DNA of 64,000 nucleotides from Tipula vernalis. Lineage: Eukaryota; Arthropoda; Insecta; Diptera; Tipulidae. Below are positions 22,365 to 32,685 of the stretch, in pieces (the stretch's first letter is position 1; every line of letters begins with the position of its first letter). The position numbers and the translations under genes were made by a program. The stretch spans positions 95,519,930 to 95,583,929 of the forward strand of contig OY282560.1 in assembly GCA_958295665.1 (NCBI GenBank). Reading direction: 5' to 3'. The notes under the pieces are model-generated. The model was not told where the DNA came from. It ran no database searches and saw only the letters and a list, made by a program, of their open reading frames with translations.

Positions 22365-22868
22365 TTAACGATAATTTGACCGTGTTCTTGGTATCTTCAA
22401 GAAAATATTTTCGATGCATTCATCTTTCGCATCAAACTCAATTAGTTCATACATCCATTTCCGATAACATCGACAAGTAGCGGCACATTTTGGACTGTTA
22501 CAACTACCACACGGAAAATGACATCCAGGACATTTAGGAATCAAACAATCACATAAATCGTCTCCAGTTGGCCTATAAATTCCTTTGCTATCATAAATAC
22601 TTGTAGCTTTATTCACCTGCGGTAGGGTAGATATTTCTGGTGTCCGAATTTTTCTCGATAATTTCCGTCTTTCTCTGGCAGACTTCTCGGGATCAAAATC
22701 AGCCAAATAATCACTAACATCGTTCAAGGTGTCGCGAATAATTCGAGCCTGCTGGTTACGTTTTCGATTCGTATTGGCCAATATATTTACTGCATCAATA
22801 TCTGATGAGTGTCTTCTTCTAGCTGTATCCATATGTTCATTATCCGTCTCAAAATTGAAAGTTTTCAT
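22365..22868 (-). CDS. ARL14EP-like (ARF7EP_C domain) cysteine-rich protein
   Basis: A 167-residue protein from the Met at 22868 (MKTFNFETD); a longer in-frame start at 22934 would add a hydrophobic stretch not expected in the family. The C-terminal domain (residues about 90-145) is the ARF7 effector domain: YDSKGIYRPTGDDLCDCL, then a dense cysteine pattern (C106, C108, C113, C116, C120, C123, C128, C132, C134) within CPGCHFPCGSC and CRCYRKW, probably binding several zinc ions. The N-terminal half is basic and probably disordered. ARL14EP was named as an effector of the small GTPase ARL14/ARF7; nuclear chromatin roles have been reported for relatives. Which role applies here is not shown by the sequence. 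Confidence 0.85.
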   Translation of the reverse strand: MKTFNFETDNEHMDTARRRHSSDIDAVNILANTNRKRNQQARIIRDTLNDVSDYLADFDPEKSARERRKLSRKIRTPEISTLPQVNKATSIYDSKGIYRPTGDDLCDCLIPKCPGCHFPCGSCNSPKCAATCRCYRKWMYELIEFDAKDECIENIFLKIPRTRSNYR

Positions 22869-23129
22869 TTTAAAATTAATAAAAATATAATATGTAATAA
22901 TTATTGATAGATAGCAAATAAAACAACACAACAAACAAACAAATTTTTTCTGTACATATTTTCTTCTGTCAAGTTGGCGTCCTTGATTTACAAAGCTCTT
23001 TAATACAATAGACTAGAAAAAAGCAAATGTCAAGCGTAGAAAATTCTGTGCGAAAAAGAGAAAGACTAAAATTGTTTAGGGCTATATTCAATGCATAGGA
23101 ATAAAGTTGGTTGCTTAAAATAAAACAAA

Positions 23130-23535
23130 AGCTGTATTTTGTTGAGAAAAAATTAATTCGAATTATTTTGGAGTTATTTTTTTCTTAACAGAATAACAGA
23201 GCATTCACAATGGAAACACTTTTTACTTTTGACTTACAGGTTTGTATGAATTTCCAACATAACGAGCAAAAATTTTTGTTCGTTAAGTTGGAAATTCATA
23301 CAAACCTGTAGTTAAAAAGTCAAAAGTTTTTGCATTGTGAATGCTCTGTAAGCCGCGAAATATTTTTTCGATTTAATTTTTAAATTCTATGTTGGTATTT
23401 CTTCTGTTTTTCATTCAACCAGTTATGTATTTTATTTGTTCCGAGCTCGAATTAAATAATTCAAATTTTTTGTTCGAATTATTGAATTCCTGTCACGTGC
23501 AATTGTTGTTGTAAATTTCTCAACAAAATACAGCT
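23130..23535. repeat. inverted-repeat (MITE-like) element enclosing a hairpin
   Basis: AGCTGTATTTTGTTGAGAAA at 23130-23149 is repeated in perfect inverse complement at 23516-23535. The interval is about 406 bp, has no coding capacity, and encloses a second, much stronger palindrome (23196-23349). It may be one MITE inserted into another, or a single foldback element. Confidence 0.65.
23196..23349. repeat. long hairpin: two 70-bp arms
   Basis: The left arm starts ACAGAGCATTCACAATG and ends GAATTTCCAACATAACGA. The right arm is its inverse complement with few mismatches (outer 17 bp identical, inner 30 bp with one mismatch). The loop is about 14 nt. RNA from either strand would fold into a long stem. 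Confidence 0.85.
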
Positions 23536-24408
23536 ATTATAGACGCTACACACGATCCAACATGTTGAACCGATGATCGGCCCGACCAAATTAGATGTTG
23601 TCTGCAGAGAGACGATCCAACTTACCATCCGATTTTTTGATTTTGGTATTGTTGTTTCGTTTTAAAATTTATTTGTGAATTAAGATAATGTAATGAAATC
23701 GTAACACTCCTAGTGTTTGCTCGGCCAAACGTGATAAAAGTCAATTACTTATGAGTCTAACTTCATTCCGTTCAATTTTATGTCAAACCCGAGAAACGAC
23801 CAAAATGAAAAAATAAAAACTAAAGTTAAAATTAAATGTCAAACAATTTAATTTATTCTGATTTTTTTATTAAAGATAATTAATTATAATTGTTTGTAGT
23901 ATTTTAAAATGTTAAATATTTCCAGTATGTATATATTATGGAAATTGAAATTAATTAAAATTATTAATTAAGTTTCTTTTGTATAAAAAAACAATATTTT
24001 TTGACAGCTAAAACCAAAATCATTCTAGGATTTTTTTGTTGATAAATAAGTGCGTTTTATGACAAAACGTGATAAAAAATATCATGATATTTTTTAACAA
24101 ATTTGCTCGAGGAAACACAACCAAAATGTTCATAAAAAAATATTAGTTTAATGACTTATAAGACCAAATTTAAGTTCAAATTTGAATTTTGTTTACAATG
24201 GTTTGTCAATCAAAATTGTGTGCATCATCAAACTAAAGATTTACTGACGGTTAACACAACCTGCTTGTGCGAACGATTGGGCATCAAAAACTTGATTTTT
24301 TTGACAATCCCAATCGAACTTGACATTAATTTCGTTATATTTATATAAACCAGAATAAAACTTACTGATAAAAAGAAATTCCTGGTAATTTCTTGCGTTT
24401 AAAGTTTT

Positions 24409-24689
24409 GGGCGTGTCCGAAGTTTGTGATAATTTGTTTTTCTAATTTTTTTGACAGGAGTGAAATAACTTGCACATACATATTTTGAAATGAGATTTAT
24501 TTGTAATATTTTTAAAAAAATTTAATTAACGTAATACTGCTTAATTATTGTTATTGCGCGCTTTTGTTTATGAATATTATCACAAAAGTGTCAAATTTAC
24601 AATACGTATGGCTATGATAATTTGGTTGCATACAAAATAATATCATAATTATTACAGCTGGAATAATTATCACAAGTTCGGACACGTCC
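24409..24689. repeat. MITE copy A (termini GGxCGTGTCCGAA)
   Basis: Left end GGCGTGTCCGAAGTTTGTGA and right end GAACTTGTG...reading inward as GGACGTGTCCGAACTTGTGA form inverted termini of about 25 bp. The body shares long stretches with the second copy at 34906-35338 in opposite orientation, for instance the segment around GCATACAAAATA and the ATAAACAAAAGCGCGCAATA stretch (read on the minus strand here). No ORF. A target duplication is not clear. Confidence 0.8.
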
Positions 24690-24763
24690 TTTAACATTTT
24701 ATGATTAAACACTTTATTTTTCACAAATGTTTTTTTTAATAGTGTTTAACAACACTTTTTAAC

Positions 24764-24960
24764 TGTTACGATGACAGTCTGAACGACCTTATCCTAGCAA
24801 GCCGGGATATACCCCGCCTGGCAGATGTCATATGGAAAAAACAGCAGAAGGATTTTCACCACGACAAGCTAAACACAAACTAAAAATAAAGTATACATAT
24901 ACTGTCAGTAATCCTTGGTGTATCATTTATCCGAATAGAACCATCTCCAGGATCACAACA
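24764..24960 (+). repeat. 5' LTR of the gypsy element
   Basis: 197 bp, starting TGTTACGATGACAG and ending CATCTCCAGGATCACAACA (TG...CA). Its end is followed at once by the primer-binding site. The last 45 bp are repeated at the other end of the element (34747-34787). Confidence 0.85.
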
Positions 24961-24961
24961 G

Positions 24962-24979
24962 TGGCGACGAGGATAAAGC
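24962..24979 (+). other. gypsy primer-binding site
   Basis: TGGCGACGAGGATAAAGC begins one base after the LTR. It starts with TGG, complementary to the CCA tail of a tRNA. I cannot name the tRNA with certainty. Confidence 0.6.
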
Positions 24980-24996
24980 GAATTAACCTCGGCATC

Positions 24997-25882
24997 ATGG
25001 AAGAACTCATCAAACGGTTGATGGAAGCTCAGACTGAAAACCAACGACAAATGGCAGCAATCATGGAACAAATGGTTCAGCAGCGAAACGCTCCGCCAGC
25101 AAATTCAGCGGATGCAGTTCACCAAATACACAGCAGCGCCACAAATACACAAGCACCTGTCCGATCGAATGGAAAAATTCGGCTACTGCCCGGAGGATGG
25201 TGAAACGTTCGACCACTGGTACGCTCGATACGAGCACATCTTCACAGAGGAAGCACAGACATTGACGGCCCGCCAGCGAGTGAGTTTGCTCACTGAGAAG
25301 TTGTCAACCTCGGAGTATCGACGTTTCGCTGACCGCATCCTGCCAGAGACCATACAAACCATAACTTTCGAGAGAGCAGTCGAGGAGCTGAAAAAGATTT
25401 TCGGACGGAAAGAATCGGTCTTCACACTCCGCTACAAGTGTTTGAACATCGCTAAAGGTTCAGGAGAAAATTGGGACGATTTCGCAAGCCAAGTCAACAG
25501 GAAATGCGAAAAATCCGAGATTGCCACGTGCATAGCCGACGATTTTAAGGTTCTCATGTTCGTCAAAGCACTCACGGGAGCTGAAGACTCACTCGTTCTC
25601 GAAAAACTTCTCATTAAGCTCGAGGAAGTCGAAATAACCCGTGCAGCAGCAGCCAATCCAGACACAGTGACCAGATTGAAGCTGAACGATGTCTGCGAGC
25701 TAGCAAAGCGGTTGTCTTGTCTCAAAGACGAGAAATTGATGGTCCAACACTCCAACTCAGCACTGAGAAGCGAAGTGATGCAGATGCTCAGAAAGAAAGA
25801 AGGACAGCAACAGCAAGGTCGGCAGAAATCCACACACAAATCAACAGAAAAATTGGACACGCCTCCTAACAACGCCTCCTAA
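24997..25882 (+). pseudogene. gypsy gag (capsid region), frameshifted
   Basis: It starts MEELIKRLMEAQTENQRQM (predicted coiled coil, ATG at 24997), then shifts frame near 25110-25200 into a second frame running to 25882. The latter holds the capsid-like block FGYCPEDGETFDHWYARYEH, LPETIQTITFERAVEELKKI and a basic, glutamine-rich end (EGQQQQGRQKSTHKS). This domain order (coiled coil, retrotransposon gag domain, basic tail) is typical for K02A2.6-type gypsy Gag. Unlike the AT-rich host genes, codon use here is GC-richer. Confidence 0.85.
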
Positions 25883-26414
25883 GGATTGCCCGTACAAGAA
25901 CAAAATCTGCGATACTTGCAAGGTAAAGGGTCACAAAGCTGACCACTGTACCTCGGCGACCGAATTCCTGCGCAGATTCCGATCAAGACCAAGCAGACCT
26001 AGCCACAGATCAGAACGTCGTCAAAGTCTGGCAGTCACAACAGCATCGATCTCTACCCGCAAGTTTGTTGAACCAGCCATCGATGATCAAAAGCTTCGCC
26101 TGCAACTGGATTCTGGCTCCGACTGGACAATTATATCCGAGAAAAATTGGAAAAAGATTGGTGAACCGCCGTTGACGCCATGCGAAGAGCAAGCAATCAG
26201 CGCTTCAGGCGATCAGGTGTCGATGCTCGGAAAATTCACCGCACAATTGAAGCTCCACGGACGAGAAGAAATCGGCCCATGCTACGTAGCAAATTCAAGC
26301 TTGAACGTCCTCGGCAGCGACTGGATGGAAGCTCTCGACCTATGGAATATTCCCATCGCCAGCGTCTGCAACAACGTGCGACTCGACGCTTCACAGCAGT
26401 TTTCAAGCGAGTAG
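25870..26414 (+). pseudogene. gypsy zinc knuckle and aspartic protease
   Basis: After another frameshift near 25870 comes a CCHC knuckle, ICDTCKVKGHKADHC, followed by an arginine-rich linker and the protease LQLDSGSDWTIISE (active-site D-S-G rather than the commoner D-T-G). The protease C-terminal side is LNVLGSDWMEAL. The frame stops at 26412-26414 and the RT resumes at 26555 after a short disrupted linker. Confidence 0.85.
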
Positions 26415-26554
26415 GGGATCAAATTTCCAGCTCTTTTCAGCGATTCGCTCGGCCTTTGCACCCAAAAGGCATCGCTGACGCAAAACCCAAGTGCAACCTC
26501 CCCCCAAGTGCATAACCAATTTTCCGCAACAGCCCTCCAGTTCCGTTTGCCGCT

Positions 26555-28457
26555 TTGGAGCCTATCGAGAACGAAATCAAACGGTTGCAGCTCTTAAATG
26601 TGATTAGCCCCGTGCGATACTCAGCATATGCCGCACCAATCGTCGCTGTCAAGAAGGAGGATGGACGGGTTAGAATCTGCGCCGACTACTCAACTGGCTT
26701 AAATGATTCGCTTGAACCGGAACAATTTCCACTGCCAACGCCTGACGAGATTTTTGCTCAGCTATCGCCATTCAAACTCTTTAGCAAAATCGACCTCTCA
26801 GACGCGTTCCTTCAAGTCGAGCTCGACGAAGACTCAAAGAAGCTGATGACCATCAACACTCACTGCGGACTTTTCAAAGTCAATCGGTTGCAGCCAGGAG
26901 TCAAGCCAGTACCGGGAATCTTCCAGAGACTTGTGAGTCTAGAATAATTCGCAGTAGCAGCAAAAGAAAAAACAAAAGTTAAAATAAACGTGTATATTCG
27001 ATTAATCAAAAACAGAACTGAAATTAACGTTATTTCAGTTTATATAACAGGGCTGCCACCTCTTACTACATAAAATGTCATTAAGGCTAGTTTACATTTC
27101 CAACAGTGAGCAGCATGATGAGCGGAGCAAAGGGCGCCTTTCCGTTCATCGATGACTTCATTGTGGGAGGAACAGATCAAAACAACCACGACAAGAATCT
27201 GTACGAAGTTTTTAGCCGCATTCAGGAGAACGGCTTCCACCTCAAAATCGACAAGTGTTGGTTCCGTCAGAAGGAACTCGAATTTCTTGGCCACATACTC
27301 GACACTAACGGCATTAAACCGAGCCCAGAAAAAAACAAGACGCTTCAGAACATTCCGCCTCCAACAGACGTCAAGCAACTTCAGGCATTTCTAGGAGCAG
27401 TCACTTGGTACGAAAAATTCATTCCTGGTATAAAGAAACATCGCGGCCGATTAGACGAGCTTCTTCAAGATGATATCACGTTTGCATGGGAAACAAAACA
27501 TCAAGAATCTTTCGACGAGCTCAAGACAATTCTGACATCTGACCTCGGACTTACTCACTACGACCCAACTAAGAAGTTGATCGTTGCCGCTGACGCTTCA
27601 AGCTATGGAATGGGAGCAAGTCTAATGCATGAGATGCCCGGTACGTCGTTGCGCCCAGTAATGCATGCCGCACGCTCATTCACAGCAGCAGAAAAAAACT
27701 ACCCGCAAGTCCAACGAGAAGCTCTGGCGCTCACATTCGCCCTTCAGAAGTTTCACCGCTACATTTATGGTCGAAAATCCGAGCTCCAGACTGACCATAA
27801 ACCCTTGCTCGCAATATTCGGGAATAAGAAGGGAATTCCGGTACACACGGCAAGCCGCCTTCAACGCTACGCGTTGATATTGCTCGCATACGACTTCGAA
27901 ATCAAATACGTCGACACGAACAGCTTCGCATACGTAGATTTCATCTCTCGACTCATTAGTCAACACGAGAAGCCTAACGAAGACGTCGTCATTGGAAAGA
28001 TCATTGCAGAAGACTCACTAGGTTGCTTCGCTATCGACACCGCCAAGAAGCTGCCAGTAACCTTCGAAGCTATTCAGTACGAAACAAGTCGAGACGAGAC
28101 GTTGAAGGTAATGACAAGTTGCATTGAAAAGGGTTGACCACGCAAACGAGAGCAAATTCCTGACGTTGAGGCTGCAGACTACTTCGCAAGACGAGATTCG
28201 CTCACAGTCATCAACGGTTGCATTTTTTTCGGTGATCGCATCATAATTCCGAAGCGCTACCGCAGCGAAATACTGAAAGAACTGCATCAAGGTCATCCTG
28301 GCATTGAGCGCATGAAGCTATTAGCTCGACAGAAAGTCTCCTGGCCATCGCTCAACAACGACATCGAAACAACAGTTCGAACCTGTGTGAATTGCGCAAC
28401 GAATGCGTTTTCACCGATCAAAGCTAAACTGCAGTCGTGGCCGATTCGAGAAGCGCC
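26555..28457 (+). pseudogene. gypsy reverse transcriptase, RNase H and integrase N-terminus
   Basis: The RT starts EPIENEIKRLQLLNVISPV, with RICADYSTGLN and FSKIDLSDAFLQVEL. It is split by the solo LTR after GIFQRLVS and resumes SSMMSGAKGAFPFIDDFIVGG, where the catalytic motif reads FIDD in place of YxDD. RNase H follows: VAADASSYGMGASLMHE, YPQVQREALALTFALQKFHR, LQTDHKPLLAIFGNKKGI. A stop at 28135-28137 (CIEKG*) interrupts the connection, after which the integrase zinc-binding segment (HQGHPGIERMKLLARQKVSW, CVNCA) runs to the copia insertion at 28457. Confidence 0.9.
26938..27105 (-). repeat. solo LTR (168 bp) inside the gypsy RT
   Basis: Flanked by exact 5-bp duplications GTGAG (26933-26937 and 27106-27110); removing it restores the RT frame. 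Read on the minus strand it starts TGTTGGAAATGTAAAC, like the copia LTR in this window (TGTTGGAATATAA), contains a TATA-like TTATATAAACTG about 55 nt in, and ends TTCTAGA where the copia LTR ends TCTAACA. This fits a solo LTR of a related copia-type family, left after LTR-LTR recombination. Confidence 0.8.
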
Positions 28458-28705
28458 TGTTAGATTTTTCAATATTATTTCACTTGATATACATAAAATA
28501 AAAAAACAAGAACGCTATACTTTTTAATAATTTTATTATTTCACGTTTTTATATCTCTCGACTGTTCTCTTTACTTTATTTTTCTCGACTGTCTTGTTAT
28601 ACATCAAAAATAATACATAACCCAAAAAACCAATTAGTACATTTTCTTCATGACTTTTTACTTTTGTTTCAGGGCTGAGTACCGGATAAAAATTATATTC
28701 CAACA
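28458..28705 (-). repeat. copia 3' LTR
   Basis: 248 bp, complete. The coding frame of the RNase H end stops inside it (28693-28695). Compared by eye it matches the 5' LTR without differences. Confidence 0.92.
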
Positions 28706-30459
28706 CCCTCCCTTAATTTTTCCTCCGGCTCAATCCATACCAGCAATTTGTTGCAGTGTTTATTAAATTTTATACTCCCAAGTGGTTTCGTAAAAATATC
28801 TGCTAATTGATTTTCACTTTCGATATATTTCAATTTAAGTAGTCCTTCCGATACCTTTTCTTTTATATAATGATATCTCACATCAATGTGTTTGCTCCGT
28901 CTGTTTATAACACCGCTTTTAATTAATTTTATTGCACTTTGATTTTCGATGTTCAATGTTACTTTTATTTCCACACCTACCAACTCTTCTAATAGACTTT
29001 TTAAGTATATTAACTCCTTGCAACATTCTGCTGCTGAAATATATTCAGCCTCTGTACTTGACAGTGCAACGATTGGTTGTTTTCGAGAGCACCAACTTAT
29101 TGGCCCTCCACAAAACATTATGACGTATCCTGATGTGCTTCTCCGAGTTTCTATATCACCAGCATAGTCTGAATCACAAAACGCTTCTAGTTTAGATATG
29201 TCACTATCCGACGAATATTCAATTCCTCTTTGCACACTACCCTTTATGTATCTCAACGTCCGTTTTATGTTGTTTATATCTTCTTTGTCTGGGTTTTCTA
29301 CAAATCTGCTTTCATAATTCGTTGCAAACGTTATGTCTGGTCGCGTTTTCGACATCAAATATATGAGACTGCCTACCGTCTCTCGATACGGAAATTTTAT
29401 GCATTCATCTGAAATCACATTTTCCTGTTTGTTTTGTTTTATATCCATTAGTGGTGTTGATACTGGTTTCGCTCCCTCCATGTTGAAACGTTTTAGAATG
29501 TTAACTGCATACTGCTGTTGACTAATTTTTACTTTTGAGCCAACTTGTACTTCCAGCTCCAAACCTAAAAATGTTTTTGGATCTTTAAACACGGTCATTT
29601 GAAACTCGTTTCCAATTACTGACAGCAAATTTTCCATTTTTGGTTTATCATTCCCTATCAAAATTCCGTCATCTACGTATATTGCTAATATTATACTACT
29701 ATCGTTGGTTTTGTATATACATATATCACTTTTTATTGACTGTAGTCCTACGGTTTTTAGGAACATTGTAAATTTCTCGTTCCATTTTAAAGGAGCTTGT
29801 TTTAAACCATATAACGCTTTTTTTAGTTTACATACTCCATTTTCCGATTCATATCCTTCGGGAAGTTGCATATATATATCATCCGATAGCTCTCCATGCA
29901 AAAATGCAGTTTTTATGTCGAACTTCATAATTACATCTCCCCGATTTGCTGCTACTGCAAAGATAGATCTTAAAGAATTACTATTCACTACAGGACTGTA
30001 TGTTTCCTCAAAATCGAATCCAAATTTTTGTTGACAACCTCGTACAACAAGTCTTGCCTTATATCTTCCATCCTCTTTTATTTTGAATATCCATTTACTA
30101 GTCAAAATTTTATTATTTCCAATTTCTTCATTACTCACATAGTCCCATACTTTGTTCGTTTCCAGTGATTGCTTTTCTTCTTCTATTGCTTCTTTCCACT
30201 TTTGCTTTTCTGGCCCAGTCATTGCTTCTTCATATGTTAGCATGACATAATCATGAAATTTTTCTGGCAATCTAGTCTGTCGTTTTTGAACCAAACTTCG
30301 CTCTTCTCCTTCACTTTCTCTTTCCTCTTGTTCTTGATCGGATTTCCGTTCTCGATCTTCGTTTTCATCGATGACGATATCGTTGTAATCCCTCACACTA
30401 TTTTCTCTTTCTTTCTGCGAATTATCAATTAAATTTTCAGTTTGAAATACATATAACAT
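28693..30459 (-). CDS. copia Pol: reverse transcriptase and RNase H
   Basis: 588 codons from the first Met. This makes cDNA from element RNA inside virus-like particles. After an acidic linker comes the copia RT: KWKEAIEEEKQSLETNKVWD, SKWIFKIKEDGRYKARLVVR, DVIMKFDIKTAFLHGELSDD (first catalytic Asp), KKALYGLKQAPLKWNEKF, and AIYVDDGILIG (YVDD). RNase H follows: FCDSDYAGDIETRRSTSGYV, ALSSTEAEYISAAECCKELI, KHIDVRYHYIKEKV, ADIFTKPLG. It overlaps the upstream gag-integrase frame by 23 nt in a different frame; copia normally makes one polyprotein, so this is either a one-base lesion or an unusual frameshift site. Confidence 0.93.
   Translation of the reverse strand: MLYVFQTENLIDNSQKERENSVRDYNDIVIDENEDRERKSDQEQEERESEGEERSLVQKRQTRLPEKFHDYVMLTYEEAMTGPEKQKWKEAIEEEKQSLETNKVWDYVSNEEIGNNKILTSKWIFKIKEDGRYKARLVVRGCQQKFGFDFEETYSPVVNSNSLRSIFAVAANRGDVIMKFDIKTAFLHGELSDDIYMQLPEGYESENGVCKLKKALYGLKQAPLKWNEKFTMFLKTVGLQSIKSDICIYKTNDSSIILAIYVDDGILIGNDKPKMENLLSVIGNEFQMTVFKDPKTFLGLELEVQVGSKVKISQQQYAVNILKRFNMEGAKPVSTPLMDIKQNKQENVISDECIKFPYRETVGSLIYLMSKTRPDITFATNYESRFVENPDKEDINNIKRTLRYIKGSVQRGIEYSSDSDISKLEAFCDSDYAGDIETRRSTSGYVIMFCGGPISWCSRKQPIVALSSTEAEYISAAECCKELIYLKSLLEELVGVEIKVTLNIENQSAIKLIKSGVINRRSKHIDVRYHYIKEKVSEGLLKLKYIESENQLADIFTKPLGSIKFNKHCNKLLVWIEPEEKLREGVGI
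28706..28718 (-). other. copia polypurine tract
   Basis: On the minus strand AATTAAGGGAGGG directly precedes the TGTTGG start of the 3' LTR, the expected position for plus-strand priming. Confidence 0.8.
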
Positions 30460-32569
30460 CCCTTGACATTATTATTTTTCGATTATTCCTATCCCAAAGT
30501 CTATATCCATTCGAACCGTATCCTACAAAATTGTATTTTTTGCTCCTGTCATCCAACTTTTTTAAGTATCCGAGTTCTTTGGCATACGCGCTACAACCAA
30601 AAATCTGCAGTCGCGATAGATCAGGTGTTTTTCCGAACCATTTTTCCGATGGCGTGACTTCCAGATTGGATGACGGACTTCTATTTTTTAAATAAGCCGC
30701 AACTCGTACTGCTTCACCCCACATTTCTTTATCCATTGATGAATTTAAGACTAATGCTCTTGCTTTTTCCATCAAGGTTCGATTTAACCTCTCAGCTTTT
30801 CCATTTAATTGAGGAGAGTATGGTATATTATAATCCAAAACTTTACCATTCGCTTTACACCAGGTTTTAAAACTGCTACTTTTGTATTCGCCACCATTGT
30901 CACATCGTATTATGGAAACCTGTGTACCCCATTTCGCCTCTACTTCTCTAATATATTCTTTTAATATTTCAGGCACCTCCCATTTATTACTTATTAAGTA
31001 TACCATCACGAAATGTGTGTAGTCATCAATGACTGTAACGATGTAATTTTTTTTATCCCATGTATGTGGTTCTATTGGTCCACAAACATCCGTATGTATT
31101 ATCTCCAATGGACGCATTGCTCTGGTTCTTTCTTCTTTGAATGGATGCCTCGTCTGTTTTGCCTTTACACAAGTTTCACAGATCTCACTAGCTTGTTTTA
31201 GATCACCTTCTTTTATATTTATTCCTTTAGATATTTTTAATAATTTTTGAATGTTATTAATACTTAAATGGCCTAATTTATGATGCCATTGATCAACCAA
31301 TTTCTTTTGATCTGCTACTAATGCTTCTTCTGATGGCTCTACTCGTACATTTAACTCGAATAACCCATTCTTGTTTCGTTTCCCTGTTGTTATTGTCTGA
31401 TTATTCTTTACTATTTTTACACTTTCCCCCATAAATATTACATCACCGCCGTTTTTACAGATTGCATTCACTGATAACAAATTTTTACTTAGATCTGGAA
31501 CATACAATACATCCTTTAATAAATAGTCTCGAGTTTTCACTATGCCGACTCCTTCTGCAACCATTGATTGATCTTTCTTCGCTACTCCTACGTTGATATT
31601 TACTTCTTTATATTCGGTTAGAGTTGTTTTATCATTCACCATATGTGAAGAGGACCCTGAGTCTATCACCCAGTTAACTTCATATGTATCGCTGTTTGCC
31701 ATAAAAGCCACTTTATTTTCATTACTCGCTTTTCCGTTTTTCCGATAATAACAATTCGTTTCATCATGATTATTTTTTTTACATATTTTACACGATCGAG
31801 TTTTTCCTCCAGTTTTGACACAAAATTTAAAAATATGTCCGAGATTACCACATTTAAAACACCGAACATCTGAATTTTTATTATGACTCTCTTTACAAAA
31901 TCGAGAGATATGTCCCAAGCTATTACATTTGTAACACCGTATAGCCTCCGTTTTTGTATAATTCTGTATCTTGAACGCCACAGGATTTTCTTCATTGTTT
32001 TTGTTCCGATATTCCTCCGCAAGTAGTCGACTGGTTAGATTAACTATGGTTTTTTCTCCTGGCGAGGTTGATTCCCATGCACTAATAAAATATTTATATT
32101 GTTCAGGCAACGTGGATAATATTTTCGAAATCAACATTTTTTCGTCTACAGCTTTTTCATTTACTTTTAATTGATGAGCTATATTTTCCAGTTGACTTAT
32201 ATGTGTAGCCATATCCCGTGATTTATCGAACGAATAATTAAAAAATTGTTGCATCAACGTCCATTTCTTTTGTTCACTATCTCTCTCAAATATAGAACAC
32301 AACTTATCGTACATCTCTTTCGACGTTGTACAATTTATTACGTGCATCAACGCCTTTTTATCTACCGTTGTTATTAATATCTTTTGTGCCTTTGCGTCCT
32401 GCTTCAACCATTCAGTTTTATTGTCCTTGTCCATTTTTACTTCGCCATTTACCACTTCATAAACTCCTACTGATTTAAACAGTATCTGCACTCCAAATTT
32501 CCATACTACAAAACTTTCAGCATCACTCAATTTTTCCACGTGGTTCTGTTCTTCTTTGCACGACGCCAT
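30437..32569 (-). CDS. copia Gag, protease and integrase
   Basis: 710 codons. The Gag helical region is residues 1-200 (UBN2/retrotran_gag type), followed by three zinc knuckles: CYKCNSLGHISRFC (212-225), CFKCGNLGHIFKFC (237-250) and a third, variant, CKICKKNNHDETNC (260-273). The protease motif is WVIDSGSSSHM (DSG at 303-305). The integrase has the HHCC zinc domain (HHKLGHLSINN ... CETCVKAKQTRHPF), the catalytic triad blocks IIHTDVCGPI, IIRCDNGGEY and SPQLNGKAERLNRTLMEKAR, and the C-terminal GYGSNGYRLWDRNNRKIIMS. It stops (TGA) at 30437-30439, where the frame shifts to the RT ORF. The start codon lies about 115 nt inside the 5' LTR boundary. Confidence 0.94.
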   Translation of the reverse strand: MASCKEEQNHVEKLSDAESFVVWKFGVQILFKSVGVYEVVNGEVKMDKDNKTEWLKQDAKAQKILITTVDKKALMHVINCTTSKEMYDKLCSIFERDSEQKKWTLMQQFFNYSFDKSRDMATHISQLENIAHQLKVNEKAVDEKMLISKILSTLPEQYKYFISAWESTSPGEKTIVNLTSRLLAEEYRNKNNEENPVAFKIQNYTKTEAIRCYKCNSLGHISRFCKESHNKNSDVRCFKCGNLGHIFKFCVKTGGKTRSCKICKKNNHDETNCYYRKNGKASNENKVAFMANSDTYEVNWVIDSGSSSHMVNDKTTLTEYKEVNINVGVAKKDQSMVAEGVGIVKTRDYLLKDVLYVPDLSKNLLSVNAICKNGGDVIFMGESVKIVKNNQTITTGKRNKNGLFELNVRVEPSEEALVADQKKLVDQWHHKLGHLSINNIQKLLKISKGINIKEGDLKQASEICETCVKAKQTRHPFKEERTRAMRPLEIIHTDVCGPIEPHTWDKKNYIVTVIDDYTHFVMVYLISNKWEVPEILKEYIREVEAKWGTQVSIIRCDNGGEYKSSSFKTWCKANGKVLDYNIPYSPQLNGKAERLNRTLMEKARALVLNSSMDKEMWGEAVRVAAYLKNRSPSSNLEVTPSEKWFGKTPDLSRLQIFGCSAYAKELGYLKKLDDRSKKYNFVGYGSNGYRLWDRNNRKIIMSRDVICISN

Positions 32570-32670
32570 TTTATCAAATTTTATTTTATTATTATTATTT
32601 TTACGTTTTATTTTTATTTATTTTACTTTTCTTAGTTATTATTTTTATTTTATTGGGCGTTTTTAATCAC

Positions 32671-32685
32671 TCTGGGCCCATAACC
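32671..32685 (-). other. copia primer-binding site
   Basis: On the minus strand GGTTATGGGCCCAGA directly follows the end of the 5' LTR. It is the well-known copia half-tRNA-Met primer site. Confidence 0.85.

Larger units (their letters stand above)
22935..24408. other. intergenic with inverted-repeat elements
   Basis: No coding sequence is recognised. The stretch holds the nested inverted repeats at 23130-23535 and 23196-23349, described separately; the rest is AT-rich with no supported feature. Confidence 0.45.

Noticed and set aside
22869..22934. Upstream start of the ARL14EP-like protein giving a hydrophobic leader
   Set aside because: Family members have no signal or membrane segment; the Met at 22868 is a better start.
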